This document shows, piece by piece, positions 1-7,944 of a DNA stretch of 33,423 nucleotides. The notes below the pieces were generated by a model. It saw only the letters and a list, made by a program, of their open reading frames with translations, made no database searches and was not told the origin of the DNA. This DNA comes from Gammaproteobacteria bacterium. GTDB taxonomy: Bacteria; Pseudomonadota; Gammaproteobacteria; Pseudomonadales; Azotimanducaceae. How positions within the stretch are numbered: the stretch's first letter is position 1; every line of letters starts with the position of its first letter. Both the position numbers and the translations under genes were made by a program. Location of the stretch: NCBI GenBank assembly GCA_030428905.1, contig JAUIED010000040.1:1-33423 (forward strand), in the 5' to 3' direction.

Positions 1-632
1 TGCGCGCGTTGCGGCAGACCTCCGAGTACGTGCGCCATTCCCTGGAGGAGGGGCAGTCGGTGTGGATCGCGCAGCGGGAGGGCCGCGCAAAGAACGGTGT
101 GGACAGCACCGAGCCTGCCCTGCTGAAAATGCTCATGCTCGCCTACCGCAAGGAGATCGAGTCGATTGACGAGTATCTGGGCCGTGTTCGGCTGGTTCCA
201 CTCACCGTGAGCTTCGAACTCGACCCCTGTGACCTCGCTAAAGCCGGGGAGCTGGAGGTGCGGGCGCGCACCGGCACCTACAGCAAAGCGCCGGATGAAG
301 ACATGGAGCATCTGCGCCTCGGGTTCAGCAGCAACAAGGGCCGCGTGCATCAGCACTTTGGGGAGGAAATGACTGGCGCGTACGAGGATGCGGAAAGCTG
401 GGCCTCTGCTCTCGACGCTGCCATTGCGCACGGTGCGCGCCTCTACCCCACCCACCGCGAAGCGCTTGAACAGCTCGGTGAATCCACCGGCGGCTTGGCG
501 TTCAGCGAAGACAACGATGCAGCCCTTGCGGAGTTTCGTGCGCGCCTGGCTGCAGCACCCGAAGCGCTTAAACCCTTTCTCCTGCTGCAGTACGCAAACG
601 TTGCCCGTCAGGTGCTGCGTTTCAGGGGCTGA
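1..632 (+). CDS. Glycerol acyltransferase-like protein, C-terminal part (5' truncated by window edge)
   Basis: The reading frame is open at the left edge and ends at the TGA at 630-632, so only about the last 210 residues are present. The visible part contains a stretch reading EEGQSVWIAQREGRAKNG followed by a Lys/Leu-rich helix, which I recognise from a family of bacterial proteins annotated as 1-acyl-sn-glycerol-3-phosphate (PlsC-type) acyltransferases. The catalytic HxxxxD box of that family would lie upstream and is not visible, so enzyme activity cannot be confirmed here. A later Pro-Val/Leu-Thr-Val-Ser-Phe-Glu-Leu-Asp-Pro-Cys-Asp segment is also typical of this family. A TTG at position 9 is only an internal codon. 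The gene converges on the minus-strand HTTM gene with an 11-base overlap of the coding ends, leaving no room for a separate terminator. Confidence 0.7.
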   Translation, partial: RALRQTSEYVRHSLEEGQSVWIAQREGRAKNGVDSTEPALLKMLMLAYRKEIESIDEYLGRVRLVPLTVSFELDPCDLAKAGELEVRARTGTYSKAPDEDMEHLRLGFSSNKGRVHQHFGEEMTGAYEDAESWASALDAAIAHGARLYPTHREALEQLGESTGGLAFSEDNDAALAEFRARLAAAPEALKPFLLLQYANVARQVLRFRG

Positions 633-2391
633 GCTGATCCAGCTTGGGAGCCAGGGCACGGCCGGAGCCTGTGCAGTAGTGGCGCCAGATGCGGTGCGGC
701 ACGGCGGCCGGTGCGGGCTGGCCGGGAGGTGGCGTGCGCGCTTGCATGTAGTAGATGTCGAAGGTCGCAAGTAGTGCCGTGCCCTCGGCGTCCCACCTGC
801 GGCATAGCCACTGGCCAAAGGGCAGGCGGTAGTCGGTGTTGGCGGCGAGCCACAGGCGGTTCAACGTCTTGCGCCAGCGGGTGTTGTCGAACTGGCTGTA
901 AGGGAGTCCCGCAGGCTTTGTGAATGACGGCGCGCCGATGTGTTGCTTCCACACGTCCACCGAGCGGCCGTCTTCGAGCAGGCCCGGCATCACGAACCAG
1001 CCATCGTCCCGTGTGGGCATGGGCGCGAACATGTCCCAGATCTGGTCCAGGCGCAGGCTGTCTTTGAGCTTTGCCAGCGGTGCCGGATAGGTGAGGCTGG
1101 TGACGGTCACCACATTCCACCAGCCGAGCAGCACGAGGAATAGCGCAGCCACGGCGAGGCTCGGCAGGCCGGGTACAGTGAAGCGTTGCCGCCATGGCAG
1201 CAGAAAGGCGGTGATGCGCCCAAAGTGCTGCCTGCGGTGCGCCACCCAGTCGTAGATGGCGTCGCCGGGCCTGCGCAGCCATCGCGCGGGCGCGGCCAGC
1301 GGCCATCCGAGCGGAGATGCGGCGAGCAACGCCGCCATGGCGGTGGAACGGGTGTGACGCCGGCCATCGATCTCCACCACCCAGGAGAAGTGCGCATCGC
1401 GCAGCGCAAGAACTTGCGGGTCGGATTGAGCCGTGCGTATCTCAGCACCCGGCAGCGCCAGCATGGTCTTGAGCACCGCGCAGCTTTTCTCGCAGAATTC
1501 GCAGCCCTTGTCGTAGTAGATCTTCACAGGTGTGGGCCGGCTCACGCGCTCCCAGAAGCCGGAAGGCAGAAACAGGAGGATCGACGTGATCGACACCAGC
1601 GGGAACAGGCCCACGTGCAGGTTGAGGATGAAGCCGATCTCCAGCGTGACAAAGGCGATCAAGGCGGCCCAGCGACAGGCGTTGTTGGCCACGGGCGAGA
1701 ACATCAGCAGCGGCCCGAGCAACTCCAACCACCACACATACCAGGTCAGCGGCTGCGACAGCCACAGCGCATCCCGCCACGCAGCGCCCAGGGGTGTGGC
1801 GAACTGATCCAGGTGCAGGGTGTAGTAGATCGCCGTGCCGTCCGGAATCCACTCGGTGCCGTGCTTCAGGAAGGCGGAGAAGAAGTACACCGCCATGGCC
1901 TGCAGCAGCACGGCGGCGCTGCTCACCGAGCAGTAGCGGTTCTCCGTTGGCACTTGCCTGCTGACGGCGGCGTCCAGCGACCAGCGCGCGCCCATAGGCA
2001 GAAACAGGCTCCAGAAAACCAGCAGCAGCATCAGGTTGTCGCCGCCCTGCAGGAGCAGCGGGTTGCGGTTGTGCAGGGAGATGAGCAGCACCAGCAGTAC
2101 CAGAGCGCTGCTGCGCGTGCGGTAACCGACCAGCAGGCTCAGCGCTGCGCAGGCCTGGACGGTCAGGAGCAGGGCTGCCCACCAGTTGCCGCCGTTCAGG
2201 AAATACAGCGACCAGCGCCAGGGCTCGGTGCGCGGCACGATGAAGTCCAGCGGCAGCAGGCCTGTGTCGCCGAGCCAGGCGCTGGTGTCCTGGGTGCGGA
2301 TGGCGAGGTCTATGAGTATCACCAGCGCGAGGCTCACCCGCGCCAGGGCCAGGCTGCGCAGGTCTACGTGGAAGGGGTTGGTGAGAGGCAC
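622..2391 (-). CDS. HTTM (vitamin K-dependent carboxylase-like) membrane protein fused to a DCC thiol-disulfide domain
   Basis: Predicted 589-residue multi-pass membrane protein. Residues about 8-285 form a series of hydrophobic helices with the HTTM pattern, including NRNPLLLQGGDNL near 108-120 and FLKHGTEW near 174-181, resembling the membrane part of vitamin K-dependent gamma-carboxylase. Residues about 288-400 match the DCC/DUF393 thioredoxin-like family, starting with YYDKGCEFC (CxxC at 297-300). A further hydrophobic helix follows near residues 450-475, then a soluble tail. The GTG start is chosen because it overlaps the srkA stop (TAGTG, one shared base), so translation is probably coupled to srkA; the frame stays open upstream but there it only shadows srkA. 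HTTM-DCC fusions are known in bacteria, but the substrate is not; a quinone- or thiol-linked redox role in the inner membrane is inference. Confidence 0.8.
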   Translation of the reverse strand: MPLTNPFHVDLRSLALARVSLALVILIDLAIRTQDTSAWLGDTGLLPLDFIVPRTEPWRWSLYFLNGGNWWAALLLTVQACAALSLLVGYRTRSSALVLLVLLISLHNRNPLLLQGGDNLMLLLVFWSLFLPMGARWSLDAAVSRQVPTENRYCSVSSAAVLLQAMAVYFFSAFLKHGTEWIPDGTAIYYTLHLDQFATPLGAAWRDALWLSQPLTWYVWWLELLGPLLMFSPVANNACRWAALIAFVTLEIGFILNLHVGLFPLVSITSILLFLPSGFWERVSRPTPVKIYYDKGCEFCEKSCAVLKTMLALPGAEIRTAQSDPQVLALRDAHFSWVVEIDGRRHTRSTAMAALLAASPLGWPLAAPARWLRRPGDAIYDWVAHRRQHFGRITAFLLPWRQRFTVPGLPSLAVAALFLVLLGWWNVVTVTSLTYPAPLAKLKDSLRLDQIWDMFAPMPTRDDGWFVMPGLLEDGRSVDVWKQHIGAPSFTKPAGLPYSQFDNTRWRKTLNRLWLAANTDYRLPFGQWLCRRWDAEGTALLATFDIYYMQARTPPPGQPAPAAVPHRIWRHYCTGSGRALAPKLDQLSP

Positions 2392-3356
2392 TACACGGCG
2401 AGCGGCGGCTCGTCCATGGCGGCGAGTTGCTCGCGCAGATCGAGCACATGGTCTGCCCAGAAGCGCCCCGAGTCGAAGGTGGGAAAGGCCGGTGGAAAGG
2501 CCGGGTCTTCCCAGCGCCGGGCGATCCACGCAGCGTGGTGCATGATGCGCAGCGTGCGCAGCGCCTCGATCCACTTCAGCGTGGCGTAGGGGAACGGGCG
2601 AAACAGCTCGTAGGCATCGACGATGGTGGCCATGGTGGCCTGACGCTCGGCGTAGTCGCCTGACAGCAGCATCCACAGATCCTGTATGGCGGGTCCCGTC
2701 ACGGTGTCATCGAAGTCGACCAAGTTCGGCGTATCGTCGCGCCACAGTATGTTGCCGAGATGACAGTCGCCGTGAATGCGCAGGCTCGGCGCTTCCGTGA
2801 AGTCGGGCATGCGCGCGAGCAGCGCTTCGGTGACGGTGGCGTAGGCGGTTTCCATTTCCAGGGGCAGCCAACCGCCCTCCAGCAGCGTGGCGCGGCTGGC
2901 GTGGCCCAGGCGGTCCACGCTGAATGTCACCCGGTGCGCAAATCTGCGGCTATCGCCGACGGCGTGCATGCGGGCGATGGTGCGCGCCAGCACCTTGAGG
3001 TCGTCGGTGTTCTCGATGTTGGGCGGGTGGCCGCCCTTGCGCGGGTACACGGCAAATGTGAAGCCCGCATGGTCGAACAGCGTCTGGTTGTCGTGTTGTT
3101 CCGGGGTGACCACCGGCAGCTCTGCATCTGCCAGCTCGAAGGTGTAGGCATGCTCTTCGAGGATCTGCTCCCGGCTCCAGCGCTCCGGCCGGTAGAACTT
3201 GGCGACCTTGAAGCTGCCGTCTTCCATGCTGATCTGGTATACGCGGTTTTCGAAGCTGTTCAGCGCCAGCAGCGCGCCGGTGGGTTCGTAGCCGGCGGAC
3301 TCCACCGCGTCGAGGATCAGCTCGGCACCCAGGCCGTCGTAGGGGGTATTGCTCAC
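2391..3356 (-). CDS. srkA: Stress response kinase A (SrkA/YihE/RdoA family)
   Basis: 321-residue cytoplasmic protein kinase of the aminoglycoside-phosphotransferase fold. It aligns by eye with E. coli SrkA (328 residues) along its length: LNSFENRVYQ (32-41), VAKFYRPERW (51-60), the catalytic loop RIHGDCHLGNILWRD (H195-G196-D197, N202), the metal-binding LVDFDD (D214) and GPAIQDLWMLLSGD. SrkA is a Ser/Thr kinase linked to envelope and oxidative stress survival and to restraint of toxin-driven death in E. coli. The GTG start at 3354-3356 places the N-terminus where the family begins; the frame remains open upstream but only as a shadow of comF. It lies 17 bases after comF and shares one base with the downstream HTTM gene, so the three minus-strand genes probably form an operon. 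In E. coli srkA precedes dsbA; here a CxxC-containing membrane protein takes the downstream position. Confidence 0.93.
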   Translation of the reverse strand: MSNTPYDGLGAELILDAVESAGYEPTGALLALNSFENRVYQISMEDGSFKVAKFYRPERWSREQILEEHAYTFELADAELPVVTPEQHDNQTLFDHAGFTFAVYPRKGGHPPNIENTDDLKVLARTIARMHAVGDSRRFAHRVTFSVDRLGHASRATLLEGGWLPLEMETAYATVTEALLARMPDFTEAPSLRIHGDCHLGNILWRDDTPNLVDFDDTVTGPAIQDLWMLLSGDYAERQATMATIVDAYELFRPFPYATLKWIEALRTLRIMHHAAWIARRWEDPAFPPAFPTFDSGRFWADHVLDLREQLAAMDEPPLAV

Positions 3357-3373
3357 CGGCGCAGTGTAGCGCG

Positions 3374-4114
3374 TCAGGCGGCCGGGGTACGCGTGGCAAC
3401 ACAAAGTGTTACCGATGCGGCACCCGCGTCGTGCAATGCCCGGCTGGCTGCCCGCAGGGTTTCCCCGGTGGTCATCACGTCGTCGACCAGCGCGATGCGC
3501 AGCCCCGTGAGCGGCTGCCGGGCGCGGAAAGCATTGGCGACGTTGCGCCGACGGGCGGATGTCGCAAGGTCTGCCTGAGCCTGCGTGTGTCTGGTGCGGA
3601 TGAGCATGCGACGCGCCAGGGGGATGTGCAGTGTGCGCGCGATTGCAGCGGCCAGCGTAATTGCCTGGTTGTGACCGCGACGCATCAGCCGCCAGGTGGA
3701 CAGCGGCACCGGCACGATCAGATCGGCGGCCAGGCCCCGCGCCAGCAGATCGTCCGCCATGAGGTGGGCCAGTACGCGCCCCTCGCGAAAGCCGTTGGAG
3801 AACTTCAGGCGCTGCACCCACCGGGCCGGCGCGCCGTCGTACACAAACGGCGCAAGGGCTGCTTGCCAAGGCGGTTGCTGCGAGGTGCATGATTCGCACA
3901 CATCGAGCGATGTGGCCGCCAGCGGCAGGGCGCATGAAGTACAGGGGTTCGTGTTCCATGGCAGCGCTGCGGTACAGAAAGTGCACAGATCAATGGCGCT
4001 TTCGCAGCGTCGTTCGCAAAGCACGCAATAGCGGGGCAGCCAGGTCATGCCTTCTTTGTGCCATGCGCAGCAAACTGCCAACCAGCGCACAAAACTGCGG
4101 ATTGCTCGGGTCAT
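3374..4114 (-). CDS. comF: ComF/GntX family phosphoribosyltransferase-like protein
   Basis: 246-residue protein with an N-terminal double zinc ribbon (CxxC pairs at 30/33, 44/47, 58/61 and 73/76), then LKFSNGFREGR (103-113), RRGHNQ (145-150) and the phosphoribosyltransferase PRPP loop IALVDDVMTTGETL (207-220). This is the layout of ComF, needed for DNA uptake in naturally competent bacteria, and of E. coli GntX. The biochemical role is unsettled; a function in handling incoming single-stranded DNA is known for competent species only. The start is uncertain: ATG at 4114 gives a short N-terminal extension like pseudomonad homologues, while ATG at 4048, preceded by a purine-rich AAAGAAGG very close to it, would start just before the first CxxC as in GntX. 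A still longer frame to 4195 would overlap the divergent gene and is unlikely. First gene of comF-srkA-HTTM. Confidence 0.88.
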   Translation of the reverse strand: MTRAIRSFVRWLAVCCAWHKEGMTWLPRYCVLCERRCESAIDLCTFCTAALPWNTNPCTSCALPLAATSLDVCESCTSQQPPWQAALAPFVYDGAPARWVQRLKFSNGFREGRVLAHLMADDLLARGLAADLIVPVPLSTWRLMRRGHNQAITLAAAIARTLHIPLARRMLIRTRHTQAQADLATSARRRNVANAFRARQPLTGLRIALVDDVMTTGETLRAASRALHDAGAASVTLCVATRTPAA

Positions 4115-4194
4115 TGGCGTGCGTCGTCGCGTGCCTCGGCCTACAGTGTCAGAGCCCGTCAAAGGGCGATGAGGGTTTGCATTAGAGGTATTCA

Positions 4195-4464
4195 ATGGCG
4201 GTCAACCCGATGATGAGCGCCGGCGTGTCCGGCATACAGAATGGCTATCGTGGGCTGCGGCAAGCGGCGCAGGACGTGGCCGAGCTGAACCTGGAGCGTG
4301 AGGCGGATGCCGCGGACAGCCGCGCAGAGCCATCCCGCGACGTGCAGGACGCGGCCCAGGCGATCACGGATCTGAAGCTCTACGAGCGGCAGGTGCAGGC
4401 GTCGGCAAAGGTCGTGCAGACCGCGGATGCGGTGCTCGGCATGCTGCTCGACACGGAAGCCTGA
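4195..4464 (+). CDS. Small flagellar rod/hook terminal-helix-like protein
   Basis: 89-residue soluble, helical, Ala-rich protein. The N-terminal stretch SAGVSGIQNGYRGLRQAAQDVAEL looks like the D0 helix of flagellar rod and hook proteins, and the C-terminal stretch QVQASAKVVQTADAVLGMLL strongly resembles their C-terminal D0 helix (family pattern QxxAKVIQTADEMLGxLL). The large central domain of true rod proteins is absent: only about 40 charged residues join the two helices. Similar short proteins occur in other gammaproteobacteria, usually as hypotheticals. ATG 4195 is supported by AGAGG at 4182-4186. The next gene starts 25 bases downstream and is probably co-transcribed. No flagellar genes are in the window, so a flagellar role is inference; it could equally be a stand-alone coiled-coil protein. 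Confidence 0.75.
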   Translation: MAVNPMMSAGVSGIQNGYRGLRQAAQDVAELNLEREADAADSRAEPSRDVQDAAQAITDLKLYERQVQASAKVVQTADAVLGMLLDTEA

Positions 4465-4489
4465 AACAGAGACAGGAAGCACAGCGCGC

Positions 4490-4981
4490 ATGGAAGCGAA
4501 CGCGGCGCAACAGGCGATCGGCATCGATCTGGAGACTCTGCGGCACCAGGCCGCACAGGTGCGCGAGCTTGCTCAGCGTGACCGTGAAGTGCGTGCCCAT
4601 GAGCAGGCCCACGCGGCGGTGGGCGGCCAGCATGCCAGCCACCCTCACTACGATCTGCGCAAAGGCCCCAACGGTGTAAGCTATGCCGTGAGCGGCCATG
4701 TCAACATCGACGTGTCCGAGGTTGCCGGCGATCCGCGGGCAACGCTCGAGAAAATGCAGGTGGTGCAACGCGCTGCCCTGGCGCCGGCCAACCCCTCTGC
4801 CGCAGATCGAGCGGTGGCGGCAAAGGCCGCGCAAAGTGCTGCACAAGCCCGTGTTGAGCTGGCGCGCGAGCGAAATGAACAGACAAACAACGCCCTGGTT
4901 GCGCGCGAGAATCGCAAGGGCAACGTCAATATCAGCGATTCCGAGGGCACGAAGGGCAGCGTCATCGACGTAGTGCTCTGA
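4490..4981 (+). CDS. Putative metalloprotease, SprA-related (CJM1_0395-type) family
   Basis: 163-residue protein. An N-terminal helix leads into VRAHEQAHAAVGGQHA, which contains an HEXXH zinc-peptidase motif (H37-E38-Q39-A40-H41), followed by a GPNGVSYAVSGHVNIDVSEV sheet region and a long Ala/Arg-rich helix ending in polar residues. This pattern (HEQAHxxxGG, YxxRGPDGxxYAVGGxVxID, GDPxATxxKM, ALAPAxPSxxD) is that of the SprA-related family annotated as putative metalloprotease. No third zinc ligand is obvious and no signal peptide is seen, so activity and location are open. ATG 4490 was chosen over an in-frame upstream ATG at 4427 because the latter lies inside the preceding gene and adds only a Cys/Arg-rich tract; AGGAAG precedes 4490. 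Likely forms a two-gene unit with the small rod-like gene. Confidence 0.8.
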   Translation: MEANAAQQAIGIDLETLRHQAAQVRELAQRDREVRAHEQAHAAVGGQHASHPHYDLRKGPNGVSYAVSGHVNIDVSEVAGDPRATLEKMQVVQRAALAPANPSAADRAVAAKAAQSAAQARVELARERNEQTNNALVARENRKGNVNISDSEGTKGSVIDVVL

Positions 4982-5016
4982 AACACTCGAATCGGCGAAC
5001 GACAAGGAGATCGACT

Positions 5017-6792
5017 TTGGCTTCACTCACCGACATGCGGTTCCTTCTGCACGATGTGTTCGATGTCAGCGCGCACTTTGCTGACCTGCAGCTGGCGGAG
5101 CCCATCGACCGGGCTTTCGTCGACGCCGTACTCGATGAGGCGTACCGCTTCACGGAAGGCGAGCTTGCGCCGCTGAACCGATCGGGCGACGAGGAAGGTT
5201 GCGTCCTGCGCGACGGTGAGGTGACCACACCGAAAGGCTTCAAAGAAGCCTATCAGACCTATATCGACGGCGGCTGGGCCGGCCTCTTGGGCGACCCTGC
5301 CTACGGTGGCCAGGGACTACCCGGAACGCTCGGCATCCTTCTCGAAGAGCTGATGGCAACGGCCAACATGGCCTGGACCATGTACCCGGGGCTGTCGCGC
5401 GGCTGCATGCACGCGCTGGAAGACCATGGCTCCGAGGAGCAGAAGCAGCAGTTCCTTACCCACCTGCTCAGCGGCCGCTGGACCGGCACCATGTGCCTCA
5501 CCGAACCGCACGCGGGCTCAGACGTGGGCCTGGCGCGCACCAAGGCCGAGGCGCAGGCCGACGGCAGCTACCGCATTACGGGCACGAAGATTTTCATCTC
5601 CGCAGGCGAGCACGACCTGTCAGAGAACATCGTGCACCTGGTGCTGGCGCGCGTGCCGGATGCGCCATCCGGCACCAAAGGCATCTCCATGTTCGTGGTG
5701 CCGAAGATCGATCTGGACGGCACCAGGAACGCCGTGGTGTGCGGGGCGATCGAGGAGAAGATGGGCATCCACGGCAACGCCACCTGTGTGCTCAACTTCG
5801 ATGGCGCGCGGGGTTATCTGGTTGGCGAGGAAAACCAGGGCATGCGCTACATGTTCACGATGATGAACGACGCCCGCCTCGGCGTCGGCCTGCAGGGCGT
5901 GTGCCTTGCGCAGAGGGGTTTTGAAGCATCTTCACGGTACGCTCAGGAGCGGCTGCAGATGCGCTCGCTCACGGGCCCGAAAGCGCCGGACCAGCCGGCA
6001 GACCCCATCGTCGTGCATCCCGACGTGCGCCGAATGCTGCTGCTGCAGCGGGCCATCGTCGAAGGCGGCCGTGCGCTGGTGTATCACGCCTGCATGCTGG
6101 CCGATCAGCAGCGGCAGCATCCGGACGAGGCGGTGCGCGGCGAGGCGGGTGAGCTGCTGGATCTGCTCACGCCCATCGTCAAAGGCTTTCTCACCGAAGC
6201 GGGCTATGAATCCGTGAACGCTGCGGTGCAGGTCTACGGCGGCCACGGATTCATCCGTGAGCACGGCGTGGAGCAGCTTGTGCGCGATGGGCGTATCACG
6301 CTGATCTACGAAGGCACCACAGGCATTCAGGCGCTGGATCTGTTGGCCAGAAAAGTGCTGATGACGCAGGGCAAAGGTCTCGTGCAGCTCGTGGGGCACA
6401 TGAAAGCGTGTGCGCAGTCCTGTGAGCAGTCTCTACCTGAACTGGCGGCCCCACTGGCTAATGTGGCGGACGAGTGGGCGGCGCTCAGCATGCAGCTCGG
6501 CGGCCGCGCCGTTGAGAATGCAGATGAGGTGGGCGCGGCGTCTGTGGACTACCTCTTCTACAGCGGCTATGCAGTGCTTGCCTACATGTGGGCACAGATC
6601 GCGCTGGCAGCACAGCAGCGACTCGGCGCAGCCGATGACTCACGGCGTGCTTACCTCGAAGGCAAGATCCAAACCGCGCGTTTCTACTTTGCACGCGTGT
6701 TGCCGCGCACCCTCATGCACCGCCAGGCCATGGAGGCGGGGGCGGCCTGCATGATGGAGGTTGCAGACGAGGCGTTGCTCGCGGCGATGTAG
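5017..6792 (+). CDS. Acyl-CoA dehydrogenase, large (DmdC/FadE-type, about 590 residues)
   Basis: 591-residue FAD-dependent acyl-CoA dehydrogenase. It has the long N-terminal cap (DMRFLLHDVFDV near 6-17), the TEPHAGSD flavin/substrate segment (162-169), KMGIHGNATCVLNFDGA (248-264), QVYGGHGFIREHGVEQLVRDGRI (405-427) and the catalytic base in IYEGTTGIQALDL (E432), followed by the extra C-terminal helical domain of this large subfamily. Members include fatty acyl-CoA dehydrogenases and DmdC, the 3-methylmercaptopropionyl-CoA dehydrogenase; sequence alone does not decide the substrate. The start is TTG at 5017, supported by a strong AAGGAGA at 5004-5010 with six bases of spacing and by agreement with family N-termini. 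It is a close relative of the second dehydrogenase at 12042-13766. It converges on the methyltransferase gene with only 13 bases between the ends. Confidence 0.92.
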   Translation: MASLTDMRFLLHDVFDVSAHFADLQLAEPIDRAFVDAVLDEAYRFTEGELAPLNRSGDEEGCVLRDGEVTTPKGFKEAYQTYIDGGWAGLLGDPAYGGQGLPGTLGILLEELMATANMAWTMYPGLSRGCMHALEDHGSEEQKQQFLTHLLSGRWTGTMCLTEPHAGSDVGLARTKAEAQADGSYRITGTKIFISAGEHDLSENIVHLVLARVPDAPSGTKGISMFVVPKIDLDGTRNAVVCGAIEEKMGIHGNATCVLNFDGARGYLVGEENQGMRYMFTMMNDARLGVGLQGVCLAQRGFEASSRYAQERLQMRSLTGPKAPDQPADPIVVHPDVRRMLLLQRAIVEGGRALVYHACMLADQQRQHPDEAVRGEAGELLDLLTPIVKGFLTEAGYESVNAAVQVYGGHGFIREHGVEQLVRDGRITLIYEGTTGIQALDLLARKVLMTQGKGLVQLVGHMKACAQSCEQSLPELAAPLANVADEWAALSMQLGGRAVENADEVGAASVDYLFYSGYAVLAYMWAQIALAAQQRLGAADDSRRAYLEGKIQTARFYFARVLPRTLMHRQAMEAGAACMMEVADEALLAAM

Positions 6793-6805
6793 GTCGGCGC
6801 GGCGG

Positions 6806-7879
6806 TCAGGCGCTGATCGCGTAGTAGTTGTTCATCGGGTTCTTGAAGTCCAGGCGCGTGAAGCGGCCGAAACCGGCGTCCGCGGTCATGCGCCGCGCCA
6901 CCTGCTCGTTGAAGCCCAGCGTGCCGAGGCCAGCACCGCCTTCCTCCGAGAGCCCCGAAGACATGCACACCATCACGCTGAAGCCGTACATCAGCCCGAC
7001 CAGCGGATTTTTCTCCAGGTTTTCTTCGAACGACGGGAAGCTGTTGATGTCTTCGCACAGCCACACGCCGCCATCTTTGAGCGATGCGCGGATGTGGCGG
7101 ATAAGGCGATCCGGAAACGGCGAATCGTGGATCACATCGAAGGTGGTGATGAGGTCGTAGCGTGGCTCGTCCGGCAGCGGTTCGGTCTCCGGATTGGCCA
7201 GGCGCACGTTGCCCACACCAGCCTCGGCGATGTTCCGCTCGGCTCGTTCCAGTGCGTGTGTCGATATGTCGTAACCCACAAAGCTGGAGTTGGGGAATGC
7301 GCGTGCCATGGCAATGGTTGACTGCGCGCTACCGCAGCCCACATCGGCCACTTCGATGCCGGCGGCCAGGCGGTCCACCAGGCCGTCTACCAGCGGCAGG
7401 ATCAGGTCCACCAGCTCGTGTTTCTGCGTGTAGGCGCTCAAACGTTCGATGCCGCAGGCGCAGTGGGCGCCGTGGTCGTCGTATGACATGCCGCGGCCGG
7501 TGCGAAACGCCTGTTCCAGTTGCGGCACTGCCGGTGCTACTGCAAGCACCGCATCGAAGCCGCCGCCTAGAAAGGCCGGGCTGTCGGGGTTGGCGAGCAC
7601 CAGCGCTGCTTCCGCCGACATGCTGAAACGCTCCGTTGCGGCGTCGTAGTCGAGATGACCAATAGCTGCCTGATGGCGCAACCACTCACGCAGCCAGCGT
7701 TCGTGCAGACCGGTGGCCGCCGCCAGCTCCTCGCTGTTGGTGGAATCGAGGCCGGCGAGCGTGGCGTAGAGGCCGAGGTGTTCGCCTGCGGCGCTGATGG
7801 CGCAGTTGAAGCCCTGGGCGACGGTGCCGCCAACCATGCGGATGTACTGGTTCAGTTTGTCGCGATCGATTTCCGGCAT
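6806..7879 (-). CDS. Class I SAM-dependent methyltransferase with N-terminal winged-helix domain
   Basis: 357-residue protein. Residues about 20-90 form a helical winged-helix region (GEHLGLYATLAG, EELAAATGLHERWLREWLR), as in the mycobacterial Rv2258c-type methyltransferases. A Rossmann methyltransferase follows, with motif I VADVGCGSAQSTIA (177-190), an acidic FVGYDIS strand end that would bind the SAM ribose, and DLITTFDVIHDSPFP as motif IV. A cluster of His/Cys (DDHGAHCACG near 134-143) precedes motif I. The ATG at 7879 has AAAGGG about eight bases upstream. The gene follows the MerR regulator on the same strand after a 65-base gap, so it may belong to the P450-merR unit or have its own promoter. 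A small-molecule methyltransferase is likely; the substrate is unknown. Confidence 0.88.
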   Translation of the reverse strand: MPEIDRDKLNQYIRMVGGTVAQGFNCAISAAGEHLGLYATLAGLDSTNSEELAAATGLHERWLREWLRHQAAIGHLDYDAATERFSMSAEAALVLANPDSPAFLGGGFDAVLAVAPAVPQLEQAFRTGRGMSYDDHGAHCACGIERLSAYTQKHELVDLILPLVDGLVDRLAAGIEVADVGCGSAQSTIAMARAFPNSSFVGYDISTHALERAERNIAEAGVGNVRLANPETEPLPDEPRYDLITTFDVIHDSPFPDRLIRHIRASLKDGGVWLCEDINSFPSFEENLEKNPLVGLMYGFSVMVCMSSGLSEEGGAGLGTLGFNEQVARRMTADAGFGRFTRLDFKNPMNNYYAISA

Positions 7880-7944
7880 GTCCCGCCCTTTCGTTGAATG
7901 AGCCTGGATTGTGGCTCAGCCGCGGGGTGCCGGCAAAATGGCGC

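Noticed and set aside
1186-2589. Long open frame (467 codons) on the plus strand opposite the HTTM gene
   Set aside because: It is Gln/His/Arg/Pro-rich without any domain and lies opposite a gene with clear membrane helices and a DCC motif; typical antisense shadow in GC-rich DNA.
3357-3986. N-terminal extension of srkA into the comF region
   Set aside because: Cys/Arg/His-rich shadow with no similarity; the GTG at 3356 fits the SrkA N-terminus.
4115-4195. Longer comF start at 4195
   Set aside because: It would overlap the divergent gene start, and the extra residues have no counterpart in ComF/GntX proteins.
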